Assembly: GCA_000495415.1 (NCBI GenBank)
Contig: AWGX01000816.1
Coordinates: 1-9,712 of the forward strand
DNA: 9,712 nt
Direction of reading: 5' to 3'
From: Smithella sp. ME-1
GTDB taxonomy: Bacteria; Desulfobacterota; Syntrophia; Syntrophales; Smithellaceae
The notes under the pieces are model-generated. The model was given only the letters and a program-made list of their open reading frames with translations. It had not been told where the DNA came from and searched no databases. This document shows, one piece after another, positions 1 to 8,182 of the stretch; the stretch's first letter is position 1; every line of letters begins with the position of its first letter. The translations under genes were made by a program, and so were the position numbers.

Positions 1-1055
1 TGGTACTTGCCGTCTGTGCGATTGGCACTTTAAACATATATTCCACTGGTTTTAGTGCCGGCGAAGGACAATCCTATTTCTACCTGAAGCAAATTCAGTG
101 GATTGCTCTGGGATTAATTTTTATGATGATAATTTTTTTCGTCGATTACCGGGTATTTATTCAAAACGCTTATCTGATTTACGGTATCATACTAATGCTT
201 TTGGTTTTTGTATTTCTGTTTGGTCATTCATCGCATGGTTCACAACGATGGCTGCGGATTGGCGGTTTTGTCCTTCAACCGTCGGAATTGATGAAGCTGG
301 TAATAATAATTACTCTTGCACGCTATTTTGATGATCATAAATCCAACGAGCCTTACAAATTGGAAGAACTCTTTGTTCCCTTTCTAATCGTTGCAGTGCC
401 CTTTTTATTAATTTTAAAACAGCCGGATTTGGGTACAGCTCTGATCCTGGTTATTATTTTTGTTTCTATAGTTTTCTTTATGGGAATAGAATGGAAATCT
501 CTGATTATTGTTTCTGCCGGTATTTTGATATCGATTCCCATTGCCTGGCATTTTTTAAAAGATTATCAGAAGGAAAGATTAATTACATTTCTTAATCCCG
601 AAAATGATCCCCTGGGTACCGGTTATCATATCATCCAATCAATAATTGCTGTTGGTTCCGGTGAGATTTTTGGCAAGGGTTTTTTAAAAGGTTCACAAAC
701 TCAGCTGAAATTTTTACCAGAACAGCAAACTGATTTTATCTTTTCCGTTTTTGCTGAGGAGTGGGGTTTTGTCGGAGGTTTAATTTTAATTATAATGTTT
801 ATGGCTATAATTTTCTGGGGGTTAAAAATTGCCTTGCAAGCCAGAGATTTATTAGGCACAATTATAGCGTTTGGAATAACAGCTCTTATCTCATGGGAGG
901 TGTTTATTAATATAGGAATGGTTTTGGGAATTTTGCCGGTTGTTGGTATTCCCCTTCCTTTTTTCAGCTACGGAGGATCGGCAATGTTTTCTTTACTGGT
1001 GGCGATAGGATTGTTAATGAACGTAAGTGCGCGCAGATTTATTTTGCAGCGTTAG
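1..1055 (+). CDS. rodA: RodA, SEDS peptidoglycan glycosyltransferase (5' end missing)
   Basis: Polytopic inner-membrane SEDS protein that polymerises lipid II into glycan strands during cell elongation, working with the class B transpeptidase PBP2. The reading frame is open from base 3 through the left edge, so about 350 residues are visible and I infer that roughly the first 15-20 of a typical 370-residue RodA are missing. An internal ATG at 123 lies within the conserved part and is not the start. Family signatures are visible: a QRW...QPSELMK block (bases 243-300), PDLGTALI (about 423-446), the LPEQQTDFIF block at about 714-746, whose Asp (732-734) matches the catalytic Asp of SEDS polymerases, and GIPLPFFSYGGSAM near the C-terminus. 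The rest is hydrophobic membrane helices. In related genomes rodA follows mreC, mreD and mrdA, which would lie to the left. FtsW is the main alternative, but the motifs and the bactofilin neighbour favour RodA. Confidence 0.95.
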   Translation, partial: VLAVCAIGTLNIYSTGFSAGEGQSYFYLKQIQWIALGLIFMMIIFFVDYRVFIQNAYLIYGIILMLLVFVFLFGHSSHGSQRWLRIGGFVLQPSELMKLVIIITLARYFDDHKSNEPYKLEELFVPFLIVAVPFLLILKQPDLGTALILVIIFVSIVFFMGIEWKSLIIVSAGILISIPIAWHFLKDYQKERLITFLNPENDPLGTGYHIIQSIIAVGSGEIFGKGFLKGSQTQLKFLPEQQTDFIFSVFAEEWGFVGGLILIIMFMAIIFWGLKIALQARDLLGTIIAFGITALISWEVFINIGMVLGILPVVGIPLPFFSYGGSAMFSLLVAIGLLMNVSARRFILQR

Positions 1056-1117
1056 TGAATAGTCTCCGGCAAAACTAAGATAAACATAATCTGGTACTAA
1101 GATATAAGGAGAATAAT

Positions 1118-1495
1118 GTGTGGGAAAAAAAGAAAGAAGTTGAAGAGATTAAAGCTTTTCTAGGCCAGGGAGCGGAATTTATCGGTAAACTCATCTTTAA
1201 CGGTTCTGTTCGTATTGACGGCAATTTCCAGGGAGAAATTCACGGGCAAGGGTCATTGGTTGTTGGAGAAGGTGCGCTGGTAAAAGCAAGTATTGCTGTC
1301 AAAAGTATTTATATAAGTGGTGATGTGCAGGGTAATATTGAGGTAAAAGAAAAAATTAATATCCACTCCACAGGTAAATTTCTGGGCGATGTTAATACTC
1401 CGGTATTTATCATGGAAGAAGGTGCTCTTTTTGATGGTCGTGCGCACATGGCTGAAGCAGTTGAGAAAAAAAAGAATCTTCCTCAGGCGGATTGA
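1118..1495 (+). CDS. Bactofilin family cytoskeletal protein
   Basis: A 125-residue bactofilin (DUF583/PF04519 type). Bactofilins self-assemble into nucleotide-free filaments built from a right-handed beta-helix and act in cell shape and in localising cell-wall enzymes. The central part (about residues 14-110) shows the repeated short-strand pattern with regular Gly and hydrophobic positions, such as GSVRIDGNFQGEI, GDVQGNIEV and GKFLGDV. It is flanked by a short charged N-terminal tail (MWEKKKEVEEIKAF) and a polar C-terminal tail, as in family members. Translation starts at GTG 1118, five bases after AAGGAGA (1106-1112). An ATG at 1116 overlaps this start but is in another frame and stops after about 15 codons. 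The gene lies 62 nt after rodA on the same strand with no terminator between, so co-transcription with the shape genes is likely. No membrane segment is visible. Confidence 0.93.
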   Translation: MWEKKKEVEEIKAFLGQGAEFIGKLIFNGSVRIDGNFQGEIHGQGSLVVGEGALVKASIAVKSIYISGDVQGNIEVKEKINIHSTGKFLGDVNTPVFIMEEGALFDGRAHMAEAVEKKKNLPQAD

Positions 1496-1520
1496 TCAGA
1501 AATGCGACTTGCGGTCATGG

Positions 1521-1536
1521 CTTTTTTATAAAAAAG
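1521..1536. repeat. Perfect AT-rich palindrome, possible weak terminator after the bactofilin gene
   Basis: CTTTTTTATAAAAAAG is a 16-bp perfect palindrome 26 nt after the bactofilin stop codon. It could form an A/U hairpin or act as a weak bidirectional termination or pause site. It lacks the GC-rich stem followed by a U-run of a good intrinsic terminator, so the call is weak. Confidence 0.25.
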
Positions 1537-1627
1537 TATTTGTTTCGATAATCGTCAGTCTCTTTTAACATGTTTCCCCAGTTATAACAATTGTTTGTAA
1601 AAAATTAGACTGTTGGTCAGAAAATAC

Positions 1628-1657
1628 TTGACAAGCAAATAATGTTATGATTAGTAA
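1628..1657 (+). promoter_or_regulatory. Candidate sigma70 promoter of the ATP synthase operon
   Basis: A perfect -35 box TTGACA lies at 1628-1633. The best -10 at a normal distance is TAGTAA at 1652-1657 (18-bp spacer, 3 of 6 matches). A better -10 match, TATGAT (1646-1651), lies only 12 bp away, too close for standard spacing. Starting here would give a leader of about 175 nt before atpF'. The -35 is strong and the -10 weak, so the exact start is unsure. Confidence 0.4.
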
Positions 1658-1669
1658 CCTCACGGTTTT

Positions 1670-1696
1670 GAGTATCGGGAGTATCAAGAGTAGCCT
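1670..1696 (+). repeat. Three-unit 9-nt tandem repeat in the atp leader
   Basis: GAGTATCGG (1670-1678), GAGTATCAA (1679-1687) and the diverged GAGTAGCCT (1688-1696) repeat the core GAGTA every 9 nt, just downstream of the candidate promoter. It may be chance, a small slippage product, or a binding site for a regulator acting on DNA or on the leader RNA. Confidence 0.45.
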
Positions 1697-1741
1697 TTCT
1701 GGTCCTTCGGCTTTAAATATTCAAAACACACATGAATATCA

Positions 1742-1761
1742 AACTTCATGCAGTTGAAGTT
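1742..1761 (+). repeat. 7-bp stem-loop in the atp leader
   Basis: AACTTCA (1742-1748) and TGAAGTT (1755-1761) pair around a 6-nt loop. An overlapping alternative pairs CATGAA (1731-1736) with TTCATG (1745-1750). The two share the ACTTCATG segment, so they are mutually exclusive, and TATGCATA follows at 1761-1768. No U-run follows, so this is not a terminator. It is either a small operator or a leader RNA structure. Confidence 0.35.
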
Positions 1762-1841
1762 ATGCATACTGATAAAAACTGTCAAATGTTTTGCATGTGA
1801 TTTTTACAGAAATTGCATTTAAAGATAAACAGAGGTAAAAA

Positions 1842-2276
1842 ATGGTTACAGTTATTCCTGATTACACGTTGTTGATCCAAATGGGTATTTTCCTGGCTTT
1901 AGTTTTTATCCTTAACATTCTTCTTTACAAACCAATCCTTTCCATAATTGATCGACGCAAAAAACAACTGGAAGAGTCAGAGAACGAAATAAAACTTTTT
2001 AATGAATCTGTGGAAAAAAGAGTAGCCGAGTACGAGGATAAATTAAAGCAAGCCAAAATTAAAGCAACAGAATTGAAAAAAGAGATAATTCAAGAAGGCG
2101 CAAATCAGGCTAAAAACGTTGTTGATGCTGTTCGCAATGAAATACCTGTCATGGCGCGAGAGTTTCAGCAGAAAATGGATAAAGAAGTCGAGAAAGCCAA
2201 ATTGATTTTGGACAGCCATTCTAAAGAATTATCTGTGCAGATTGCTCAGAAAGTGCTGGGGAGGCCAGTGCAATGA
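1842..2276 (+). CDS. atpF': ATP synthase Fo subunit b' (peripheral stalk)
   Basis: A 144-residue b'-type subunit, one half of the heterodimeric peripheral stalk that holds the F1 alpha3beta3 head against the membrane a subunit. It has one N-terminal membrane helix (about residues 9-29, LLIQMGIFLALVFILNILLY) followed by KPILSIIDRR, the typical exit from the membrane. A long charged alpha-helical coiled coil (about 38-130) follows, and the C-terminus is amphipathic and ends VLGRPVQ. No signal peptide is present, unlike in the next gene. ATG 1842 follows AGAGGT (1831-1836) and is the first gene after the long leader. Its stop overlaps the atpF start in ATGA (2273-2276), so translation is probably coupled. 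Tandem b' and b genes are known from cyanobacteria and deltaproteobacteria. Assignment of this copy as b' rests on its position, shorter length and lack of an N-terminal extension. Confidence 0.93.
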   Translation: MVTVIPDYTLLIQMGIFLALVFILNILLYKPILSIIDRRKKQLEESENEIKLFNESVEKRVAEYEDKLKQAKIKATELKKEIIQEGANQAKNVVDAVRNEIPVMAREFQQKMDKEVEKAKLILDSHSKELSVQIAQKVLGRPVQ

Positions 2277-2920
2277 TGAATACAATGAAGAAAAAGATTT
2301 CTTTCCTCACGATCCTTTTTGTTATCCTGATTCCCGTCGTTTTTGCTTTTGCTTCCGGTGGCGGTGGTGCCGAGGCTTGCAAGCCGGGAATGTTGACCGG
2401 TTTATTGGAGAGGTCTTTTGGTATGGACTGCCACAAAGCGGAATTATGGCTTGGCTGGCTGCAAAAGTCTTTTAACTTTGTTGTATTAGTCGGTTTGCTT
2501 TTCTGGCTGTTGGCTGCCAAAACGAAAGAATTTTTTATAGGCCGCCGTGCGGAAATCAAGGAAACTCTTGAAAAATCAGTAGAGAAAAAGACAGAAGCCG
2601 AAAAGAAATTCCGTGAATATTCAGAGAAACTCGATAAAGCGTCGTCGGAAATTGACGGTATTTTTGAAATGATTAAAGCACAAGGTGTTACTGAAAAACA
2701 AAAGATTATTGAAGATGCCGAAAAAACCGCTAAGAAGATGAAAGAAGATGCTCAAGCGCGCATTGAACAGGAACTGAAAAAAGCATCAGACCAGTTAAAA
2801 GCGCAGGCAGCACAAGCGTCCGTGCAAATGGCTGAAGAAATTCTTAAGCGAAGCATTAAGGCACAAGATCACGAAACAATGGTTAAAGAATATATGGAAA
2901 AGGTGGTAATCAAACATTGA
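2273..2920 (+). CDS. atpF: ATP synthase Fo subunit b with secretory-type N-terminal extension
   Basis: Partner of b' in the peripheral stalk. At 215 residues it is clearly longer than the usual b of about 160. Residues 1-27 look like a signal peptide: a basic MKKK, a hydrophobic core, then AFA before SGGGG. A linker of about 35 residues contains Cys36 and Cys53, then comes a membrane helix (about 66-82, SFNFVVLVGLLFWLLAAK), FIGRRAEI at the membrane exit, and a long charged coiled coil to residue about 205. The b family normally has a single N-terminal helix. Either the first segment is cleaved, leaving the linker periplasmic, or it is a second helix. ATG 2273 overlaps the atpF' stop and sits 8 nt after GGGGAGG (2258-2264). 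ATGs at 2276 and 2285 are in frame and cannot be excluded, but the signal-like segment is kept in all cases. Confidence 0.93.
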   Translation: MMNTMKKKISFLTILFVILIPVVFAFASGGGGAEACKPGMLTGLLERSFGMDCHKAELWLGWLQKSFNFVVLVGLLFWLLAAKTKEFFIGRRAEIKETLEKSVEKKTEAEKKFREYSEKLDKASSEIDGIFEMIKAQGVTEKQKIIEDAEKTAKKMKEDAQARIEQELKKASDQLKAQAAQASVQMAEEILKRSIKAQDHETMVKEYMEKVVIKH

Positions 2921-3459
2921 TCAGCAATATTTCCAAACGTTATGCACGTGCTTTTTTTGATATAGCGAATGAGCAAAAACAAATAGAGCAGTATTATAAT
3001 GAACTTAATCAGTTTGCGTCAATTGTTTCCCAAAATAAATCTTTAAGCGATTTTTTGGCTAATCCCGTCTTTGAGCAGGCTAGCAAGAAAGGTGTTGTGG
3101 AAAATGTAATCGCTAAACTTAAATTGTCTGGCATGACGATCAGCTTTTTAAGGCTGCTGGTGGATAAGAAAAGAATCGATATCTTGAATGATATAGTAAT
3201 TTGCTATCGCCAATTAATGGACGAAGCTCTAAAAAAAGTAAGGGTCAATGTAAAAACGGCATATGCCCTTTCTGATGAGTTGCGATCTTTCATAAGTTCC
3301 AGTCTGGAAAGAACAATGGGTAAGAAAGTTGAGATGACTGTGGAAGAAGATCGGTCTCTTTTGGGTGGAGTAGTGATTGGAGTTGGCGATACACTTTATG
3401 ATGGCAGCATCAAAAATCAATTGAACAATATGAGGAATCTCTTAGGGGAGGCAAGATAG
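2917..3459 (+). CDS. atpH: ATP synthase F1 subunit delta
   Basis: The 180-residue delta subunit (OSCP homologue) joins the top of the F1 head to the b/b' stalk. Length is normal. The N-terminal helical domain begins in the family style, ISKRYARAFFDIA, and the C-terminal part carries the diagnostic block GGVVIGVGDTLYDGSIKNQL near residue 150-170. The start is TTG 2917, overlapping the atpF stop as TTGA. It is supported by AAGGTGG (2900-2906), the match of the resulting N-terminus to the family, and the absence of any other start codon between the in-frame stop at 2884 and the conserved region. The rare start and overlap suggest that translation is coupled to atpF and that delta output is kept low, which fits one delta per complex. 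Confidence 0.96.
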   Translation: MISNISKRYARAFFDIANEQKQIEQYYNELNQFASIVSQNKSLSDFLANPVFEQASKKGVVENVIAKLKLSGMTISFLRLLVDKKRIDILNDIVICYRQLMDEALKKVRVNVKTAYALSDELRSFISSSLERTMGKKVEMTVEEDRSLLGGVVIGVGDTLYDGSIKNQLNNMRNLLGEAR

Positions 3460-3462
3460 GGC

Positions 3463-4977
3463 ATGGAAACAATTAAAGCTGAAGAAATTAGTCAAATTAT
3501 TTCTGAGCAAATCAAAAGCTATGAGAAAAAGCTGGATATAAGCGAAACCGGAACAGTCTTGTCCGTTGGTGACGGTATTGCCAGAGTATACGGCGTGCAG
3601 AATGCAATGGCGATGGAACTTCTGGAATTTCCCGGCGGAATCTTAGGCATGGTTCTCAATCTGGAAGCGGATAATGTTGGTGTTGCCGTTCTGGGTGAAG
3701 TTACTCACATCAAAGAAGGTGACATAGTAAAGAGAACCGGTAAAATCGCTCAGGTTCCGGTCGGTGAAGCTCTGCTGGGCCGCGTTATTGACGCTACAGG
3801 GAAACCGCTGGATGGAAAGGGACCAATTGAAACAAAAGAATTCAGACGTATTGAAATGGTCGCTCCCGGTGTTATTCAACGCCAGCCGGTTAATCAGCCG
3901 ATGTATACAGGTCTCAAATCTATTGACGCTATGACGCCAATCGGACGTGGTCAGCGTGAGCTTATCATTGGAGACCGGCAGATAGGTAAAACGGCAATCG
4001 GAGTTGATGCTATCATCCGTCAGAAAGATACCGGTGTGAAATGTATCTATGTTGCTATCGGTCAGAAAAAATCTACAGTGGCTCAGGTTGTGGAAAGATT
4101 AAAACAATATGATGCTCTGTCTTATACCTGCGTTGTTGCCGGTTGCGCTTCGGACCCTGCGACGCTGCAGTATGTTGCCGCTTATGCCGGTTGCAGTATC
4201 GGTGAATATTTCAGAGATAACGGCCAGGACGCGTTGATTATCTACGATGACTTGTCTAAACAGGCTGTGGCTTATCGCCAGATTTCTCTGCTGCTGCGCC
4301 GTCCGCCGGGACGTGAAGCTTTCCCCGGCGATATTTTCTACAATCACTCCCGACTGCTCGAGCGTGCGGCACGTGTAAGCCCCGAACTCGGCGGCGGTTC
4401 TCTTACAGCTCTTCCGGTTATTGAAACACAGGCCGGTGACGTTTCCGCATATATTCCTACGAACGTTATCTCCATTACAGACGGTCAGGTTTATCTGGAA
4501 CCGAGCTTGTTCTTCTCCGGTATTCGGCCGGCGATTAACGTCGGTCTTTCAGTCTCCCGCGTCGGTGGCGCCGCTCAGGTTAAGGCCATGAAACAGGTTG
4601 CCGGAACGCTGAAACTCGATCTGGCACAATATCGCGAATTGGCGGCTTTTGCCCAGTTCGGGTCCGATCTGGACAAATCAACTCAGGCACAGCTGGATCG
4701 CGGTGTTCGTCTTGTTGAATTACTCAAACAGCCGCAGTTCAAGCCGATGTCTCTTTCTCAGGAGATTGTAGTACTCTTTGCCGGAACCAAAGGATTCATT
4801 GATAAATACGATGTGGATAAGGTTCGTGTATATGAGGAACAACTTCTGAGTTTCGTAGAAAGTAAACATCCCGATATTATGAAGGAGATAGAAGATAAGA
4901 AGATAATTTCTCCCGATCTGGAAAAGAAGATGAAGGAAGTTATGACAGCTTTTGATTCCGTTTTTGTAGCGGAATAA
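3463..4977 (+). CDS. atpA: ATP synthase F1 subunit alpha
   Basis: The 504-residue non-catalytic nucleotide-binding subunit, which forms the alpha3beta3 head with AtpD. Visible landmarks are the N-terminal helix that contacts delta ([12 protein letters not shown]), a beta-barrel domain to about residue 95, the Walker A loop GDRQIGKT (170-177), and the Walker B region ALIIYDD (Asp262). These are followed by [15 protein letters not shown] and the alpha-type SVSRVGG with the arginine finger (Arg367) that reaches the beta active site. The helical C-terminal domain ends at 504. Ile174 replaces the Thr most often seen in GDRQTGKT, a tolerated variation of the loop. ATG 3463 follows AGGGGAGG (3444-3451), with a 3-nt gap after the atpH stop. 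Length and motifs show an intact gene. Confidence 0.98.
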   Translation: METIKAEEISQIISEQIKSYEKKLDISETGTVLSVGDGIARVYGVQNAMAMELLEFPGGILGMVLNLEADNVGVAVLGEVTHIKEGDIVKRTGKIAQVPVGEALLGRVIDATGKPLDGKGPIETKEFRRIEMVAPGVIQRQPVNQPMYTGLKSIDAMTPIGRGQRELIIGDRQIGKTAIGVDAIIRQKDTGVKCIYVAIGQKKSTVAQVVERLKQYDALSYTCVVAGCASDPATLQYVAAYAGCSIGEYFRDNGQDALIIYDDLSKQAVAYRQISLLLRRPPGREAFPGDIFYNHSRLLERAARVSPELGGGSLTALPVIETQAGDVSAYIPTNVISITDGQVYLEPSLFFSGIRPAINVGLSVSRVGGAAQVKAMKQVAGTLKLDLAQYRELAAFAQFGSDLDKSTQAQLDRGVRLVELLKQPQFKPMSLSQEIVVLFAGTKGFIDKYDVDKVRVYEEQLLSFVESKHPDIMKEIEDKKIISPDLEKKMKEVMTAFDSVFVAE

Positions 4978-5055
4978 GTATGAAATGGAGTTTTGTTTCA
5001 TTAGTAAATAAAATTCACTGAAGTTTAATATAAAAAAAGTTGAGGAGAAATCCAG
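4978..5055. other. 78-nt gap between atpA and atpG, the largest inside the operon
   Basis: The gap is AT-rich and has no gene. ATGAAA (4980-4985) and TTTCAT (4996-5001) can pair around a 10-nt loop, extended inward only by G-U pairs, so the structure is weak. There is no terminator-like U-run and no good promoter. AGGAG (5043-5047) is the atpG ribosome binding site. The gap could be an mRNA processing or stability point between alpha and gamma. Confidence 0.4.
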
Positions 5056-5931
5056 GTGCCCTCGCTAAAAGATATAAAAAGAAAAGTAACCGCTGTTCAA
5101 AAGACGAAGCAGATTACCCGCGCCATGAATATGGTTGCTGCTTCAAAATTTAAATCAGCGCAGATGAAAATGGAAAATTTCCGACCTTACGCCGGTAAAT
5201 TCATGGATGTGCTCAACAGTCTTGCCTTACGCGTGGAGACCATGTCGCATCCTCTTCTTGCCGTGCGCGACCCCAGAAGACTTCGTGTTATTTGTATGAC
5301 ATCCGATCGTGGCCTATGCGGTGGTTTTAATACCAATCTGATCAAGGCTACTGAAAGATTTATAAAGGAAAAAGTTAAAGACGGAAAAGAAGTTGCTCTT
5401 ATTAATGTCGGACGTAAGGGAAGGGATTATTTCCGTAAAAAAGCCAACGTTTTGGTGCAAAAGGTGGATGTTTTAAGCAAGTTTGACATGACTTTGGCCG
5501 TATCCATAGCTGATGAAGTTGTCGTGCCTTTTGTCAGGGAAGAATACGATGAACTTTATCTGATTTACAATCAGTTCATGAATGTCTCTGTTCAGAAACC
5601 AACAGTTGTCCGATTATTCCCTCTGCCTTCTATTGGACAAGACGCTGACATTGATCCGGACAGATTCCTTGATTATGCTTACGAACCATCGGAAGAAGCT
5701 TTGTTGCAGAAACTTTTGCCGATGTATGTGCACGTTCTGGTTTACCGTGCTCTGCTGGAAACATCGGCAGGCGAAAACGGAGCAAGGATGGCTGCAATGG
5801 ACAACGCGACCAGCAACTGCCAAGAGTTGATTAGCTCATTGACATTGAAAATGAATAAAGCCAGACAGGCGGCGATTACGGCAGAGTTGATGGATATCGT
5901 CGGCGGTACGGAAGCTCTGGCCAAAGGCTGA
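5056..5931 (+). CDS. atpG: ATP synthase F1 subunit gamma
   Basis: The 291-residue central rotor shaft, which turns inside the alpha3beta3 head and carries epsilon on the c ring. The N-terminal helix has the family signature PSLKDIKRKV...TKQITRAMNMVAASKF, the middle has the conserved SDRGLCGGFN (about residues 84-93), and the C-terminal helix has the signature ENGARMAAMDNAT followed by KMNKARQAAITAELMDIVGG. Length is normal and the gene is intact. The start is GTG 5056, 8 nt after AGGAG (5043-5047), and gives the expected MPSLKDIK N-terminus. It lies 78 nt after atpA and 63 nt before atpD, looser spacing than the overlapping genes upstream. Confidence 0.97.
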   Translation: MPSLKDIKRKVTAVQKTKQITRAMNMVAASKFKSAQMKMENFRPYAGKFMDVLNSLALRVETMSHPLLAVRDPRRLRVICMTSDRGLCGGFNTNLIKATERFIKEKVKDGKEVALINVGRKGRDYFRKKANVLVQKVDVLSKFDMTLAVSIADEVVVPFVREEYDELYLIYNQFMNVSVQKPTVVRLFPLPSIGQDADIDPDRFLDYAYEPSEEALLQKLLPMYVHVLVYRALLETSAGENGARMAAMDNATSNCQELISSLTLKMNKARQAAITAELMDIVGGTEALAKG

Positions 5932-5937
5932 TTTTTC

Positions 5938-5954
5938 TGCGGTGCTTTACCGCA
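5938..5954 (+). repeat. Stem-loop in the atpG-atpD spacer
   Basis: TGCGGT (5938-5943) and ACCGCA (5949-5954) form a perfect 6-bp GC-rich stem with a GCTTT loop, starting 7 nt after the atpG stop. No U-run follows, so it should not terminate. It could slow 3' decay, or separate translation of gamma (one per complex) from beta (three per complex). The hairpin is visible; its role is inferred. Confidence 0.45.
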
Positions 5955-5964
5955 TGTAAAATAA

Positions 5965-7404
<1,440 letters not shown>

Positions 7405-7425
7405 TTATAGTGCTGGAGAAAGTAA

Positions 7426-7833
7426 ATGGCAGATGAATTAATGCTGGAAATTGTATCGCCGGAAAAAATGGTTTTTTCCGGTAAAATTGAGGAAGTTACC
7501 ATCCCTGGTACGGAAGGTGAATTCGGTGTGTTGCGTGGCCATGAGGCTTTTTTAAGCTCTGTGGATATAGGCGAGTTAAATTTTCTTAAAGAAGGTAAAA
7601 AGACCTATTATGCGATCAATACCGGTTACGCCGAAGTCACTTCAGATAAAGTGACAGTTTTAATTGAAACAGCCGAAAGATCTGACCATATTGATAAGGA
7701 AAGGGCTCTGAAGGCGAAGGATAAAGCTGAAACACGATTAGGTCAGCTGACCAAGGAAGATGCAGAATTCGAAATAATGCGCGGTGCGCTAGCGAGGGCA
7801 ATAGCGCGTATAAGTGTTGCTGAAAAACAATAA
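7426..7833 (+). CDS. atpC: ATP synthase F1 subunit epsilon
   Basis: The 135-residue epsilon subunit binds gamma and the c ring and restrains ATP hydrolysis through its C-terminal helices. The N-terminal beta-sandwich (about 1-86) shows the family pattern [33 protein letters not shown] and [10 protein letters not shown]. The C-terminal two-helix domain (about 90-132, [16 protein letters not shown] then a second Ala-rich helix) is complete, so the inhibitory part is present. ATG 7426 follows GGAG (7415-7418) by 7 nt. It is the last gene of the operon, with a strong terminator 30 nt downstream. Confidence 0.96.
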   Translation: MADELMLEIVSPEKMVFSGKIEEVTIPGTEGEFGVLRGHEAFLSSVDIGELNFLKEGKKTYYAINTGYAEVTSDKVTVLIETAERSDHIDKERALKAKDKAETRLGQLTKEDAEFEIMRGALARAIARISVAEKQ

Positions 7834-7863
7834 ATACTTTTTATTTAAGACTTTGATAAGTTT

Positions 7864-7894
7864 AAAGCCGGCAATTTTCTTGCCGGCTTTTTTT
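7864..7894 (+). terminator. Intrinsic terminator of the ATP synthase operon
   Basis: AAAGCCGGCAA (7864-7874) and TTGCCGGCTTT (7880-7890) form a perfect 11-bp stem with a TTTTC loop, followed by a run of seven T (7888-7894). It lies 30 nt after the atpC stop. The A-run on the 5' side could allow some function on the other strand as well. Confidence 0.95.
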
Positions 7895-8048
7895 ATGAAT
7901 GATTGTTTGATTCCTGTTACTTTTTTATCTTGCTATTCAAATAAAGAATCAGGATTTAAACTGAAATAATTTTTGAATAAAGAAAAAATAGAAATTGATT
8001 AACGTTTTATTATTCTAGAGGTATATCAATAAAAAAAGTAAAAACGTA

Positions 8049-8077
8049 TTGACATTTATATGTAATTGCATTATTTT
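8049..8077 (+). promoter_or_regulatory. Sigma70-type promoter of the first barrel gene
   Basis: Consensus -35 TTGACA (8049-8054), a 17-bp spacer, and -10 TATTTT (8072-8077, 4 of 6). Transcription would start near 8084 and give a leader of about 100 nt that contains both TGTTA/TAACA palindromes. Confidence 0.65.
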
Positions 8078-8103
8078 TTCTTGCAGTAAAGGGCAGCGTC
8101 AAG

Positions 8104-8144
8104 ATGTTATTTTTTAACATGCCAGTTGTGAGTGTTATATAACA
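8104..8144 (+). repeat. Pair of TGTTA...TAACA inverted repeats in the leader of the first barrel gene
   Basis: The first is ATGTTA (8104-8109), five T, then TAACAT (8115-8120). The second is the perfect 12-bp palindrome TGTTATATAACA (8133-8144). Both share TGTTA/TAACA half-sites, with centres about 26 nt apart. They sit downstream of the predicted -10, so they could be operators blocking elongation or initiation, or small A/U hairpins in the leader RNA. Confidence 0.5.
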
Positions 8145-8182
8145 TTCATAAAATTATTTAAGGAAATGAAGAGGAGGTTTAC

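Larger units (their letters stand above)
1496..1841. other. 346-nt non-coding leader upstream of the ATP synthase operon
   Basis: No convincing gene lies here. The longest ATG frame I followed (1647-1757, 36 codons, serine-rich) lacks a Shine-Dalgarno sequence. The stretch holds a perfect AT-rich palindrome at 1521-1536, a 10-bp palindrome AACAATTGTT at 1586-1595, a consensus -35 box at 1628-1633, a 9-nt tandem repeat at 1670-1696, a 7-bp stem-loop at 1742-1761 and a TATGCATA palindrome at 1761-1768. It probably contains the end of the rodA-bactofilin transcript and the promoter and 5' leader of the atp operon. No known riboswitch or small RNA was recognised. Confidence 0.7.
7895..8182. other. 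288-nt AT-rich non-coding stretch with promoter and leader of the first barrel gene
   Basis: With the terminator and the 30 nt after atpC, the gene-free gap is 349 nt (7834-8182). I see no gene here. The left part (7895-8040) is AT-rich with only a weak, widely spaced inverted repeat, ATTGAT (7994-7999) with ATCAAT (8025-8030). The right part holds a promoter (8049-8077), two related palindromes (8104-8144) and the ribosome binding site GAGGAGG (8171-8177). Confidence 0.7.

Noticed and set aside
123..1055. ATG 123 as the start of rodA
   Set aside because: The frame stays open to base 3 and the upstream residues continue RodA-like membrane sequence, so the gene is cut by the window edge.
1116..1163. 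ATG at 1116 as the bactofilin start
   Set aside because: It is in a different frame from the bactofilin and stops after about 15 codons; GTG 1118 gives the conserved protein.
1692..1712. AGCC...GGCT pairing with CTTCGG in the atp leader as a UUCG hairpin
   Set aside because: Only one pair closes the UUCG loop and the outer 4-bp stem encloses an unpaired 13-nt interior, so the structure is not convincing.
1647..1757. 36-codon ATG frame in the atp leader, starting MISNL like the atpH product
   Set aside because: There is no Shine-Dalgarno sequence, the composition is serine-rich and low in complexity, and the similarity to the delta N-terminus stops after a few residues. Part of its content is the 9-nt repeat.
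4099..4347. Minus-strand open frames inside atpA, atpG and atpD
   Set aside because: They lie entirely within conserved ATP synthase genes and follow from codon bias; no family pattern or ribosome binding site was seen.
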